From NCBI GenBank assembly GCA_946811695.1, contig OX328126.1:81211214-81275213 (forward strand): a stretch of DNA of 64,000 bases, in the 5' to 3' direction. A program made the translations under genes and the position numbers. Source of the DNA: Gonocerus acuteangulatus. Its lineage: Eukaryota; Arthropoda; Insecta; Hemiptera; Coreidae. Position 1 is the stretch's first letter; each line of letters begins with the position of its first letter. Below are positions 22,395-32,386 of the stretch, piece after piece. The notes below the pieces were generated by a model, which saw nothing but the letters and a program-made list of their open reading frames with translations, did not search any database and had not been told where the DNA came from.

Positions 22395-22686
22395 CGGTAT
22401 TCAAAAACTATTTTTCCAATTTTCTCGAAAACGGTTAAAGCTATCGCCGAAAATGGTTTCATTCGGTTTCCTAGCCCAAGAAGCATATAGAACGAGTACT
22501 TACAAGCTTATGAACTCAAAAACGTAAGCGTTACGATTTTTTTTGCGCGAATTTCGCCCCAAACGCCATCTTCCAGTAGGCGGATTTTGCTGGTTAACGA
22601 ACTTGACCTTTCAAATTAGACGAAAGATTTTTGTACCACATTTCATCAAAATCGGACCATTCGTCTGGGAGCTACAGAGCGAACAG

Positions 22687-22725
<39 letters not shown>

Positions 22726-22735
22726 TATACATAAA
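22395..22735 (-). mobile_element. HLN-A interior fragment abutting another HLN-A end
   Basis: Directly after the previous copy's end come GGTATTCAAAAACTATTTTT, AACGTAAGCGTTACGATTTT and GACAGACAAATATATATA ending in a (TA)n. The preceding 5' half therefore lies exactly at a position inside this older copy. Confidence 0.6.
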
Positions 22736-22959
22736 AAAAAAATTAACATTATTATTATTTATTATAGTTTAACATCATGTTGGTGATCCAACTTAAGCAA
22801 TAATAATATATTACATTATTAGGTTAGTTTCTGTAGAGGTAATAATGTAGTCATGTTGTGTTTGGTATAATTATTTGTATGTTCTTTGTTATTTGTCAGG
22901 TCAATGATGCCGAATCAACATCACGAACTGGCTTTGGTTATCTTTTCTTTATTTAAATA

Positions 22960-23215
22960 TTATTGTATAAATGTGTGTCTATTAGGTATTTCATCACTTT
23001 TTCAATGTACTGGCTGCCATCGGAAAGTAATTCTGTCAGATTGTACGGTAGTTGAAGATTTGTCCTGAGTGTACAGTCTGTTAGAATATGTTTTATTGTT
23101 AATTCTGTATTGCAGTAGGTACAAGTGGGTCTGTCCTGTCTTCACATAATGTACGAGTGAGTCAACCGAGTGTGGCCAATCCTGAGACGGCATAATATAA
23201 CTTATTCCCGTCTGT
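22960..23215 (-). pseudogene. LINE post-RNase H C-terminal fragment
   Basis: Minus strand from 23215: RLRIGHTRLTHSYIM, a stop, then after a frame change CTYCNTELTIKHILTDC and NLTELLSDGSQYIEKVMKYL. It corresponds to the 16.6 kb copy but is clearly diverged from it. CTYC and HILTDC retain the expected cysteines and histidine. Confidence 0.65.
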
Positions 23216-23270
23216 TTGGCCTGTTACTGGATGACCATTCGTGTACAGTGTGCTTGATTTCTCGAAGCTT

Positions 23271-24502
23271 AAAAAAAAAAAAAAGTCCGACTCGCAGGAA
23301 CTGCGTCATCTTAGCGCGGTTACGTACATCTCGAAGAAATGGAATAGATTAGCATCACAAATTACTGGAAACTGACAGTAGCCATCTTACACAGAAGCGG
23401 ATAATTCTTATCCTGTATAAGTCAATACAATTATGTACTGAAAATTTACTTACTCTTTGACTACTGCTGAGAAGGCTCTATTCTAAACAACCAAAAATTC
23501 GTTGTATTTTAAGAATCTTGTTTAACTAGCAAATTCGTCTTACTGTTATAATCAACTGTAAATATGTGCTTCATGGTGAATAAAATTCCATTCTGTCGTG
23601 GGTTAAATCTTTCTATAAAATAAGAAATAACGATAACTACAGTTGGAGGCTATGAGGAAGGTTATATAGACAGCAGAATTCAAAACAATATACGTCAACA
23701 TTATTAGCCACTGCCATCATGATTACCACAGCCACTCCAAACTTATTATCACCGTTTCTTAGCTTATTTGACTACTGTACTAATTTTACTGATAAATGAA
23801 ATTTAAAACAAGAAAAAAACAATTAAAAAGTGAGATAAACAAAGAGAAAACCCCTTTCAAAACAACAAAACAAACATTTTTTACGTTTTAAGCGCTTATA
23901 TCTCTTATTGACGTTGCCCCATCGAATATTGCTTCAGAACATTTTTTGTAGAGAATTTAGTAAGCATTCGAATGGTCACCTTCCAATTACCACGATTTCC
24001 CAAGCGTTATCGAGATATTTACGAAAAATGTATAAAGATCCGAAAACTTTTCATGTCTATTAATAAAAAAAATGTTTTCGCATACGTCCTTAACTCCAAA
24101 TATAACCAACATTTAAATATATCGGGTGGAATTAATTTCCAAGATGAAGAAAATATTTCAACTGAATCCCGCGATTCTATGTACCCACAAAAAAATAATG
24201 ACTTACAAAAAAATTGATTCCAATTTTCTCAGGAACGGTTAGAGCGGGAGATATCGCCTTGAAAATGGTTTCATTCGTTTTCCAATGTTAAGAAACATAT
24301 AAAAGAAGTACATACAAGCATATAAACTCAAAAACGTAAGCGTTACGAATTTTTTTGCGTGAATTTCGCCATAAACACTATCTTCCAGTAGGCGGATTCT
24401 GCTGGCTAACGAACTTGACCTTTCAAATCAGACGACAGATTTTTGTACTAAATTTCATCAAAATCGGACCATTTTTGAGCTTGCTAGAGCGCGAACAGAC
24501 AA

Positions 24503-24557
<55 letters not shown>

Positions 24558-24694
24558 AATTTTAGCCACCTATATTTTCGTGATCTATAGGGTCTGAAAC
24601 GAGAAAGTTTCTAGTCGGCACGTCCGGATCGCGTCATGAGGTCAACCTCATAAGCGGGTTCTCCCTATGGAGATAGGGAGTAACCGCGCTAAAA
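23271..24694 (-). mobile_element. HLN-A copy 5
   Basis: Left end AAAAGTCCGACTCGCAGGAA after a run of ~14 A, with CTTAGCGCGGTTACG. Right end a decayed hairpin and GGAGTAACCGCGCTAAAA. (TA)n at about 24505-24556. Interior holds TTACACAGAAGCGG, shared with copy 3 near 9420, and the AAACGTAAGCGTTACGAATT block. Short open stretches here are fortuitous. Confidence 0.6.
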
Positions 24695-24921
24695 TAGGGA
24701 TTACATACTTACTCAATAGTCAAGATCTGAATCACAAGAGAAAGATTCATTGCTGAACACATTTTGTCACTGAAAACATTTAGTTCTAACCAAATTCCTT
24801 CATTTGAGAAACCTTAGTTGAGCTCGTACGTACAATTCTTTTTCGAAGGTAGGGATTGTCGGGGTTCGGTCATTGCTTCTTAATAAAACTACATTTTACA
24901 AATGAAAATGGTTTTATTGTT

Positions 24922-24960
24922 GCCGACGTTTCAGCTTGAAATTCAAGCCTTCATCAGGGC
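24922..24960 (-). ncRNA. Hammerhead ribozyme-like motif, Penelope arm
   Basis: On the minus strand: GCC, then CTGATGA, a stem II GCTTGAATTTCAAGC that is a near-perfect hairpin, TGAAAC, GTC and GGC. CUGANGA...GAAA...UH with GCC/GGC closing stem I fits the minimal type I hammerhead found in Penelope-like elements. Stem III is almost absent; the self-complementary ACGU next to the cleavage site fits dimer action. Activity inferred, not shown. Confidence 0.6.
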
Positions 24961-24999
24961 TGTAAAAACAAGCAGGACAGATTTAATACTGACATATAC

Positions 25000-25037
<38 letters not shown>

Positions 25038-25469
25038 ATATATACATATATATACATATATATACACATATATATATGAAAAAAAAAAACATAACATACA
25101 GCTAGAAGAACAATGTGCTATAACAGTGCTTAGAGTAGAACTACATGGGAACAGATATAAGAATAACTAGAAGGGCTTACCGATGAGAAGATTGAGAACT
25201 ATACCTCACAGATGCGGGATCATTTCTGACTGTTGATACAAGGAAACTTAGGGGAAAGGAGTTGGTGAGGGGGGGGGGGGGGGTTCTGGACCAAACAATG
25301 AGTGCGTACTTTAGAGATGAAAGAAAGAGCGGTGTCGTAAAGTCAGATGTCATAAAATGTGTTTATGGAAGGTAGGCAGGTATGAAGGGCTATATTGCAG
25401 GCGGTATAGAGTTTAAGGAAGAAAATTTTAATAAATGGAAGATGTTGGTTAGGTAGAGGAGATGACTTC

Positions 25470-25620
25470 TTTATCATTTTTTTCATTTACTGGGTTATTT
25501 TTTAGGTGGATAAATATTGATTCGGAAAGGAGGCGTTTATCTTCGTTGGATTCAGTGGAGAGGATGGAGTATTGGTCAAAACCAAAGTTATGTCCGTCCG
25601 TGATGGGATTTTTGGATGTT
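25470..25620 (-). pseudogene. Penelope endonuclease C-terminal remnant
   Basis: Minus strand encodes ITDGHNFGFDQYSILSTESN then EDKRLLSESIFIHLKNNPVN. In Penelope-like elements the C-terminal GIY-YIG endonuclease ends with an H-x-F-D...I-L-x-x-E...K-R-x-x-S-E-x-x-x-I segment of this form, which includes the conserved glutamate-bearing helix. The GIY and YIG strands themselves are deleted between about 25620 and 25667. The last residues overlap the start of the inverted arm. Confidence 0.6.
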
Positions 25621-25666
25621 TTCGGGGAGGTTTAGGATGTATGGGAGGCCTCTGCATTGAGGGACT

Positions 25667-26160
25667 CTATTGTCTTGGGTAGTGGGGAGGGGTTTGGTGT
25701 TTTTTAAAAGAATTTATAAGATGGGTGGTGATGTTTTTAGGAAATCCATTCGCTTTAAGGATATCGAGGAGTTGGGATTTGTTGGCAGGGTGAAATTTGG
25801 TGTCTGATAGGGAGAGGGTTCGATTTATTAAGTTACTGGCAGTATTGAGGATTTGGTGTTTGGGGTGTGAAGAGAGGTAATGGAGAAGTCGTCCAGAATA
25901 GGTGGGTTTGGTATACCAATCAGTGGATATAGAGCCGTCAGTATTTCTTGTGAGGAGTATGTCAAGGAAAGGAAGGGAGTTGTTTGATTTGGTCTCGATG
26001 GTGTATATTAACCGGGGGTGGTAAGAGTTAAAAGCTGTTAGAATTTCTGTAATCTTATTAGGATTAATTATGAGGAAGAGGTCGTCAACGTATTTTTTAA
26101 GGAAAATAATATCGTCAGGGAACATGGGGTAGATTTGGTCAAGGAAGTCATTAAGAAAAT
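25667..26160 (-). pseudogene. Penelope-like reverse transcriptase, C-terminal half
   Basis: From 26160 the minus strand encodes FLNDFLDQIYPMFPDD, then KKYVDDLFLI, the RT motif C with intact YVDD. NNSLPFLDILLTR, DWYTKPTYSGRLLHYLSSHP and an extended helical tail follow to 25667. In Penelope-like RTs the LPFLD-I and W-Y-x-K-x-T-x-S-G-R-x-L-x-x-x-S-x-H-P motifs follow motif C in this order. About 165 residues are open; the N-terminal fingers and motifs A and B are missing, replaced by the right inverted arm. It therefore cannot encode a working enzyme despite the intact catalytic triplet. Confidence 0.85.
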
Positions 26161-26715
26161 AACCCAGTAAATGAAAAAATTGATAAAGAAGTCATCTCCT
26201 CTACCTACTCCAACATCTTCCATTTATTAAAATCTGCTTCCTAAAACTCTATACCGTCTGCAATATAGCCCTTCATACCTGCCTCCCTTCCATTAACACA
26301 TCTGACTTTACGACACCTCTCTTTCTTTCATCTGTAATGTACTTACTCATTGTGTGGTCCAGACCCCCCCCCCCTCACCCACTCCTTTCCCCTAAGTTTC
26401 CTTGTATCAACAGTCAGAAATGATCCCGCATCTGTGAGGTATAGTTCTCAATCTTCTCATCGGTAAGCCCATCTTGTTATTCTTATATCTGTTCCCATGT
26501 ACTTCTAATCTAAGCACTGTTATAGCACATTGTTCTTCTAGCTGTATATTATGTTTTTTTTTCATATATAAATATGTGTAAATATATATATATACATATG
26601 TATATATAAATATATGTATATGTTAGTATTAAATCTGTCCTGCTTGTTTTTACAGCCCTGATGAAGGCTAGGTTTTATTAAGAACAATGACCGAACCCCG
26701 ACAATCCCTACCTTC

Positions 26716-27181
26716 GCATCATCAACGGCCAACGATCTCCTCTCAATTTTTCTTTTTCCTTTGTTATTGGTGTTCTCTCCTCATAAGGTGAATTTAAAGT
26801 GGTCTCCGAATTGGGCTTTAGAACTTTGAAGGGCTGAAAATTGGGAAAGTAAGATTTCGAACCAAGAATATCACCAAAACCATTATACTTGTGTTGTATA
26901 TATTGCTATTTTTTGAAGCGTATATTCTTACACTTTGGAGTCTTGTTACACATGTTTTTGAACAGCTACTGACCATTTCTTTAGTATTCCGTTGTCTCCG
27001 TTTGCCAGGATAAATCAAGAGGGTTTTTTTTTCTGCACCTACGAAATACATTCAAGTATTCATTTAGAACCTCAATACGTTTTTTTGATTAATAATCCAA
27101 ATATCTCAGTAGTGGCTTTACCTATTAACATGAAATCTTGTAGAACTACTAAGAGCAGTATGGTGCATTCGAAAATGCGAT
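26716..27181. other. Unassigned stretch
   Basis: Only the sequence just after the Penelope end, CATCATCAACGGCCAACGAT, is recognisable; it resembles the tandem tail at 41.35 kb. Confidence 0.5.
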
Positions 27182-27227
27182 CTCTTGAAAAAGGGCCAAA
27201 TAGTCATCTGGCCCTTTTTCAAAAGAG
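27182..27227. repeat. Strong isolated hairpin
   Basis: CTCTTGAAAAAGGGCCA pairs with TGGCCCTTTTTCAAAAGAG across about ten bases, stem of 17 with one or two bulged bases. Too short for a typical animal miRNA precursor; may be a palindromic relic. Confidence 0.6.
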
Positions 27228-28802
27228 CTCCTCAAATACATGAAGTATTGAAGGTTATGTCTTTAATTATTTTCGGTCTTCGGCTCCCGTTATTCAGAGT
27301 GTTTTTTCCTTCTCTTTTATTTTCCTGGTTTTCAACTAAAAGCAATAATAAACAGGAAGGACACAGCCGAAAATAAAGTTTCAATTATCTTCAAAACTTA
27401 CTCTTTCTCGCTACCGTCGTAACAATGAGATATTTCCGAGTCTCTATCCTTATAACGACCCGGAAATTCCACATTTAAGAAATTAACAAAATATTCAAAT
27501 AAATAATTCAAACAAGAAACTGAAAAGAAACCATCTCCGAAAAGCTGAATAAACCAAAAATATTCATTTAAAGGCAAGCCTGTGAGGTTATCACGTCTTT
27601 TAACAGGATAGCGGGCAGAATTTTAGTTTTTTTAAAAATTGTTGATATATTGATAAGAAGCTATAGAAACCTGTGCCCATCTAAAGTGAAAAAACAATTG
27701 TAAAAAAAAAGGAACTAATTCTTCGTTGGGGTTTGCTCTAGAAGAAAAAAAATTGATATTGATTTAATTAAAAATATTAAAGAGTACAGTAATTAATTTT
27801 TATTTTGCGTATAATATATGCATAAGTTATTTTAAGCAAATTTTCCATAAAGGGGGGTTACTGTACCAACATTACTGAGGAAGGTGTTTAGTAACGCAGC
27901 TCCTGCGTGAAAGGCTTTTGACAATATTTAAAACCAGCTGGCTCTATAAAAAAAATGAATTCTGGATTGAAGGTACTTTTTTGCCTTAAGCTTACTTGTT
28001 ACTTTACGTTTTTGAAAAGAGAATTAAATTTGATTTAAGACGAATGCTTTTTCAACCTTCACAAGTGTCTTTATCAAGCCACAAAAAATGTTCAGAAATT
28101 TGGTAGTAATAAGAAAGTCTAGTTGGCGACAGTCTCAAGAATCACTACTCTTTCAAAAAAATTGTACAAAGTGCCAAATCATACAAAAGTAGTAAAATTT
28201 AATTACCTTTCTAACGGTATACTCAGAACTGAGATTATTATCCAATTGGAATTTTAAGGGGAAAAACAACTTATAAATATAACTAATATCATAATTACTT
28301 TTGTGATACCAATTTCTGTATTCTACACTTTTTTGGCCTGGAACCCAGTATATTGTTACCCACATATTAAAACACGTCATGTTTTCATGGATAGCGTCTC
28401 CAATTCCAACTTAAGGATGTGTGGGTTCGTGTCCCACCTGAAGGACGTTGAGGTTTACATCTAAGGGTCCACTGAAAAAAATTCCTACTTCACTATGGAT
28501 GTCTAGAAAGAATGGCAACCTAAAGAATGGCTTGGATGCAGATAAACGGTTAAAAAAAAATTAACAAGATAATTGTTCCTCACGAAACATTCATCCGAAA
28601 TCCTGAAACATATTAATGATCCTGCCAGTAACTCAAAGCTGCCTTACTGCTAGTCAAAATATAAATTTCCTTTCCTTTCATATCTAGCTTAGCATGTCGA
28701 TGGGCTCCCACTAAAATTCCATGTATTTCGGACTGAATTCTGTTGGATTGTGGTATATAGCCCTGTAGATAGAGGGGGTCCGTTGGGTTTGGAGTAAGTT
28801 TG
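27228..28802. other. Mostly unassigned; one HLN-B 3' end relic
   Basis: At 27831-27920 the string ACTGAGGAAGGTGTTTAG followed by GCAGCTCCTGCGTGA is an HLN-B 3' end in plus orientation. At 28430 a B-box-like GGGTTCGTGTCCC occurs without a clear A box. Nothing else supported. Confidence 0.45.
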
Positions 28803-28929
28803 CTGAAACCAAGTTTTTGTCCTCCAAAGCCGGGGGGCGAACTTTTGGCGGGCGAAATATTAGCACTTTTTAAAGATTTTCCTTATTAATTTTTTAGCCT
28901 TTGTTTTTCCTCATTTTGGCTCAATAGTA

Positions 28930-29471
28930 TCAGGCTGTACCGTATGAAGTGTCAGTTTTGTTTACTTTGCGATTTAATCCTTTCCCTTTTTTATTTCATT
29001 ATTTACAAAAATCTTTGTTATTCATATAGAATTAAAGCTCTTTTATTCTTATTATTTAATCAGTAACTTGCATACTGTGTTGTGAGAACGATCCTCTGAG
29101 ATAAAAATAAAACAAATTATGACTTCAACAGAAATCCGTATTATTTTTCGTTATGAATTTAAGCTCGTTCATAGCGCTGCTGGGCGTGTATGGACATTAA
29201 CACGGCGTTCGGGGAGGGAACGGTGAATGAACCAACTGTTTACCGGTGGTTTTCCAGGTTTCGAAGTGGAAATTTTGACCTTGACAACGAGGAGCGAGGA
29301 AGGCCAGAAACCAAGCTTGACAATGACCACCTGAAAGAAAGGGTTGAAGCTTGTCTATCAAAAAGCACTAGGGAATATGCGATAGAACTCGGATTAGGAG
29401 CCTCGACAGTTTCAAGACATTTGTAGGAAATCGGCAAGTCCAAAACTGACATTTCATACGGTACAGCCTGA
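28930..29471 (+). mobile_element. Internally deleted mariner transposon
   Basis: Terminal repeats of 31 bases begin TCAGGCTGTACCGTATGAA on both strands and differ at one position between ends. TA flanks each side (28928-28929, 29472-29473). Only 542 bp long against about 1.3 kb for a full mariner; the catalytic part is deleted. Confidence 0.85.
29118..29427 (+). pseudogene. Mariner transposase N-terminus (helix-turn-helix), frameshifted
   Basis: Starts ATG at 29118 with MTSTEIRIIFRYEFKLVHSA. A frameshift at about 29185 leads to MDINTAFGEGTVNEPTVYRW, FSRFRSGNFDLDNEERGRPE and GLGASTVSRHL. In mariner transposases this region forms two helix-turn-helix DNA-binding domains, with the GRP linker between them and STVSRHL in the second. 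The DDE/D catalytic domain is absent. Two further remnants of the same region lie inside HLN-A copies 3 and 6. Confidence 0.85.
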
Positions 29472-30299
29472 TAGCTTAAAATGTTAAAATTAGCCAAAGT
29501 TATAAGTTGCTCTGCTTTTTGGACTCAGCTATTGACGCTCTTCAACTTCTAGGGAAGACGGGTATCAAAAGAAGTGATGAATCCAAGCAGTAACAAACCT
29601 AAGTAGTTAAAACTGGGATCACCACAGTTTTTGGCAAAATTGGAAAAAAAGTTGTTGTTTTTTGGCTAGCGATTCCGGCAGTTTTGCCTGGCAGAATTTC
29701 GAATTTGACCAGCTCATTTGACGTAAAATTAAATGCTCTTTAATCCCTAAGTAAAGTTTTATTTTTTACCCAAAATCAACGATTAACACATTGATGAAGA
29801 AGAATTGAAAAAAAATTGCACTTTTTTTCTGCTAAAAGTTGTCCCCCTAGCTTTTGAGGGCAAACACTTGGTTTCAGTATACTCGCAACATACCTAACGA
29901 TATTAAAAATAAATCTTGGGGGAGGGGGGGAATTATTGTTAGCTCAAGCCCAATCTGAAGTCTATATATACTGTGATAATAGTGCAATCCATTTATTTAG
30001 ACGGTTTCCGTCCACCCATAAAGTAATTAATTTCGATCGGGTTTTCCGAGTTAATGCGATGCAATCTTCCAACAAAGAGAGAGAGCGAGAAAAATCTCTA
30101 AAAACGTCAGCATTTCATTACCTTGATTGTATAAAAAGAATATCTGGATGGAAGAGAAGATCTCTATAAGACACCGGATTTTTATCCAACTTTCCATAAT
30201 TTCTATAATGAATTCCTAACTATCTCTCCATCAAGTCACGCCCTCTCTGGGAACAATTCACAATGTAATTACATTAGCTAGTAGAATTCGGCACGAACT

Positions 30300-30309
30300 T
30301 TACTCACAA

Positions 30310-30379
<70 letters not shown>

Positions 30380-30473
30380 ATAACTGATAAACACATTAAA
30401 CAATGCTTCCATCATTCTGAACATGGCAAATGGACTCGATCTCTGAAGCACCAATGTAGGGACCAGGCCGTTG

Positions 30474-30540
<67 letters not shown>

Positions 30541-30626
30541 GTTATGTTTTTACCACTTCAATGTGGCAGCAATTGTTAAAAATGAACATCTGTAACCATA
30601 GCAACATTTACAGCTGAGAAGACACA

Positions 30627-30684
<58 letters not shown>

Positions 30685-30781
30685 ATGCTCTTCAACTTTT
30701 AGGCAGGAGGGATATCAAAAGACTTTATGAATCCAAGCCATAAATCGTTAAAAGTGGGGTCTCCACAGCTTTTCGCTATAT

Positions 30782-30836
<55 letters not shown>
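30300..30836. repeat. Cluster of four (TA)n / (CA)n microsatellites
   Basis: (TA)n at 30313-30374, a compound TA-CA-TA tract at 30475-30540, (TA)n at 30629-30682 and 30783-30834. The last is bordered by GCTATATA and TATATAGC, giving a cruciform-prone palindrome. Confidence 0.9.
30683..30782 (+). repeat. Fragment of the 28.8 kb inverted-repeat element
   Basis: GATGCTCTTCAACTTTTAGG and AATCGTTAAAAGTGGGGTCT match the 29535-29640 interior with scattered changes. Bounded on both sides by (TA)n. Confidence 0.6.
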
Positions 30837-30886
30837 CGTTAATGACCTCATAGGCTGACAAGCCTTAAAACAAACCAAAAATACAG

Positions 30887-31046
30887 TTTTTTTTTAAGGT
30901 GCATCGACATCTGGGCCATTAGCGCCGACATCCAAGGTGCAGTGAGGAATTTTCTCAACGAGCCATGAGATGAAAAAACTCCTGCCGCCGGTGGGAATCG
31001 AATCCACCATCTCCTACATGAGAATCTAAGACCACGGGGAGACCCC
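30887..31046 (-). mobile_element. SINE-A copy, tRNA-derived
   Basis: Minus strand: GGGGTCTCCCCGTGGTCTTA head, B box GGATTCGATTCCCACC, body TGGATGTCGGCGCTAATGGC and an A-run (T-run 30887-30895). Same order as 48879-49083. Confidence 0.75.
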
Positions 31047-31330
31047 AATAAAGCTTATTAAATAAATGTTAGCACTGTTTTGTGTTGTTTTTTTTTTTTC
31101 AAAAAAATTATAGCACTTACAAATTATCACGGTTCGACAAGTTTTTCATGAGGGCTTAACACTCCAAGACATCTTCCACTTAATTTTCGCCTTCATCCAA
31201 GACCAATCGAAGAGATCATTGATCTCCGCGTTCAAAGGTTGCAGGTGGTCCCAGCTATTTTCAGGTGTTACATGTTTAGAAAGTGCCTAAGCTGAGAATT
31301 TAAGGTGCTCCTCGATTCACAAAAACTGCA
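31047..31330. other. Unassigned stretch
   Basis: No feature recognised between the SINE and the 5S-like sequence. Confidence 0.4.
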
Positions 31331-31440
31331 AGTCAACGGCTATAGCACCGTTAAATACATCGATTTCCGTAGATCGCCGAAATTAAGCAACGTCGGCGTA
31401 ACATTTACCTGAATGGGTGACCAACCACGTGCTGTTGGCA
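31331..31440 (+). pseudogene. 5S rRNA-like sequence (pseudogene or 5S-derived SINE head)
   Basis: Begins GTCAACGGCTATAGCACCGT and ends CCACGTGCTGTTGGC, both close to the ends of animal 5S rRNA. The internal control region is recognisable: GAAATTAAGCAACGTCGGCG (A box and intermediate element) and CCTGAATGGGTGACC (C box). About 110 bases against ~119 for a true 5S. CCTGGGAAC after the C box is lost and the GGGC after CGTCG is altered. No A-tail follows directly. Could be a solitary pseudogene or the head of a 5S-derived SINE; a single copy cannot tell. Confidence 0.75.
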
Positions 31441-31652
31441 TTATGAAATGTGGCAAATTGAAAATAGCAGCTTACTACTAGCTTAGGTGTAGATACGCTG
31501 AAATAAAATACAACATTATTCTTCAACAGACCCTTTTTTCCAATCTTCTTATTTTCGTGGTAGGCGGAAGGTCATTCTAGACGTGGCCGTACTGGTGGAA
31601 GGTTATCCTCCTCAGATTGAAGAGGATATGTAAGTTTTATATATGTAATTTT

Positions 31653-31694
31653 TCCCCTGAAGAGGCACCAATAAAGGTGTGAAACATGTAGGGA
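31653..31694 (+). ncRNA. Hammerhead ribozyme-like motif, copy 1
   Basis: TCCC-CTGAAGA-GGCACC AATAAA GGTGT-GAAAC-ATGTA-GGGA. CUGANGA and GAAA core present, stem II GCACC/GGUGU, stem I UCCC/GGGA, cleavage after GUA. Stem III is replaced by the self-complementary ACAUGU, suggesting pairing between two copies. Activity not shown. Confidence 0.6.
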
Positions 31695-31836
31695 CGGAAT
31701 AAAGATTCTAGACGTGGCCGTATTGGTGGAAGGTTATCCTCCTCAGATTGATACAGCCTCAATCTGAGGAGGATAACCTTCCACCAGTACGGCCACGTTA
31801 ATATAAGTATACGTAAAGTTTTATATATGTAATTTT

Positions 31837-31878
31837 TCCCCTGAAGAGGCACCAATAAAGGTGTGAAACATGTAGGGA
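31837..31878 (+). ncRNA. Hammerhead ribozyme-like motif, copy 2
   Basis: Identical in sequence to the motif 184 bases upstream. The two in direct orientation would release a unit-length RNA if both cleaved. Confidence 0.6.
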
Positions 31879-31945
31879 CGGAATAAAGTTGGTGATACTG
31901 TATAGTGAAGTTTTTATTAATTGACCTTCCGCCTACCACGAAAAT

Positions 31946-32386
31946 AAAATACAACAGAATTTTTGTACATTTCCTCAATTTTTGTTATTATAACGACCAT
32001 TGGCGGCCCTGAAATCATTGTTGGCTCCTGGAACCTAAGGAATGACTTTCTCGGTAGGGTTAGTTGCACGTATTTGTGGCTGACAAGATTAGGAAAAAAT
32101 ACTTCATAAATTTGGGTTTTAAGCGCTATTTGACGATTCTCGACCCCTACGCGACACGTCGATCTGTTGTTATACCAAACCGGTATCAGCGAAGAAACTC
32201 TAAAGGATCGTGAAGTTCATCTCAGGTAATATCCTTGCATGAAATGAAGTCCGTTTCGAAATGCAGATATCTCTTGGCTGCAAGTGCTGGACACAACCAC
32301 TGCGATGCTCGGCAGTCTCATAGATTGTAGATGCAGTGTCCTGCAAGGAGAGCTGTTGCACTCTTACCTCTTAGATATGTAATGAC
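31946..32386. other. Unassigned stretch
   Basis: No supported feature. Confidence 0.45.

Larger units (their letters stand above)
24844..26715 (-). mobile_element. Penelope-like element with inverted arms
   Basis: A left arm (24844-about 25505) and a right arm (about 26154-26715) are inverted copies. CGAAGGTAGGGATTGTCGGG opens the left arm and CCCGACAATCCCTACCTTCG closes the right. Both hold CCTGATGAAGGCT, a (TA)-rich tract, a G or C run and ATTTACTGGGTTATTTT at the inner border. Between them lies a reverse transcriptase fragment on the minus strand. Penelope-like elements are known to carry pseudo-LTRs in direct or inverted arrangement. The right arm lacks part of the hammerhead-like sequence. 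Non-autonomous. Confidence 0.75.
28803..29877. mobile_element. Inverted-repeat DNA element hosting a mariner
   Basis: CTGAAACCAAGTTTTTGTCC at the left end is mirrored by CACTTGGTTTCAG at the right. Similarity continues for ~45 bases through the G/C-rich CCGGGGGGCGAAC and GTTGTCCCCCTAG parts. No target duplication could be fixed. Its interior (29535-29640) recurs as a fragment at 30683-30782. The mariner at 28930-29471 splits it. Superfamily not determined. Confidence 0.55.
31551..31945. mobile_element. Inverted-end element with two hammerhead-like motifs
   Basis: ATTTTCGTGGTAGGCGGAAG at 31551 is matched by CTTCCGCCTACCACGAAAAT at 31926-31945. Inside, a ~75-base module (GTTTTATATATGTAATTTTT through GACGGAATAAAG) is present twice, ~184 bases apart. 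Between them a long hairpin (31713-31797) pairs GTGGCCGTATTGGTGGAAGG with its complement. No coding content. Terminal GGCGGAAGGTCA resembles those at 16031, 38027 and 45293. Confidence 0.7.

Noticed and set aside
28421..28450. Possible tRNA gene or SINE head
   Set aside because: A B-box-like GGGTTCGTGTCCC is present but there is no A box or cloverleaf.
31551..31945. CRISPR-like or LTR repeat
   Set aside because: Only two direct copies within an inverted-end element, no spacers, no LTR signals, eukaryotic context.
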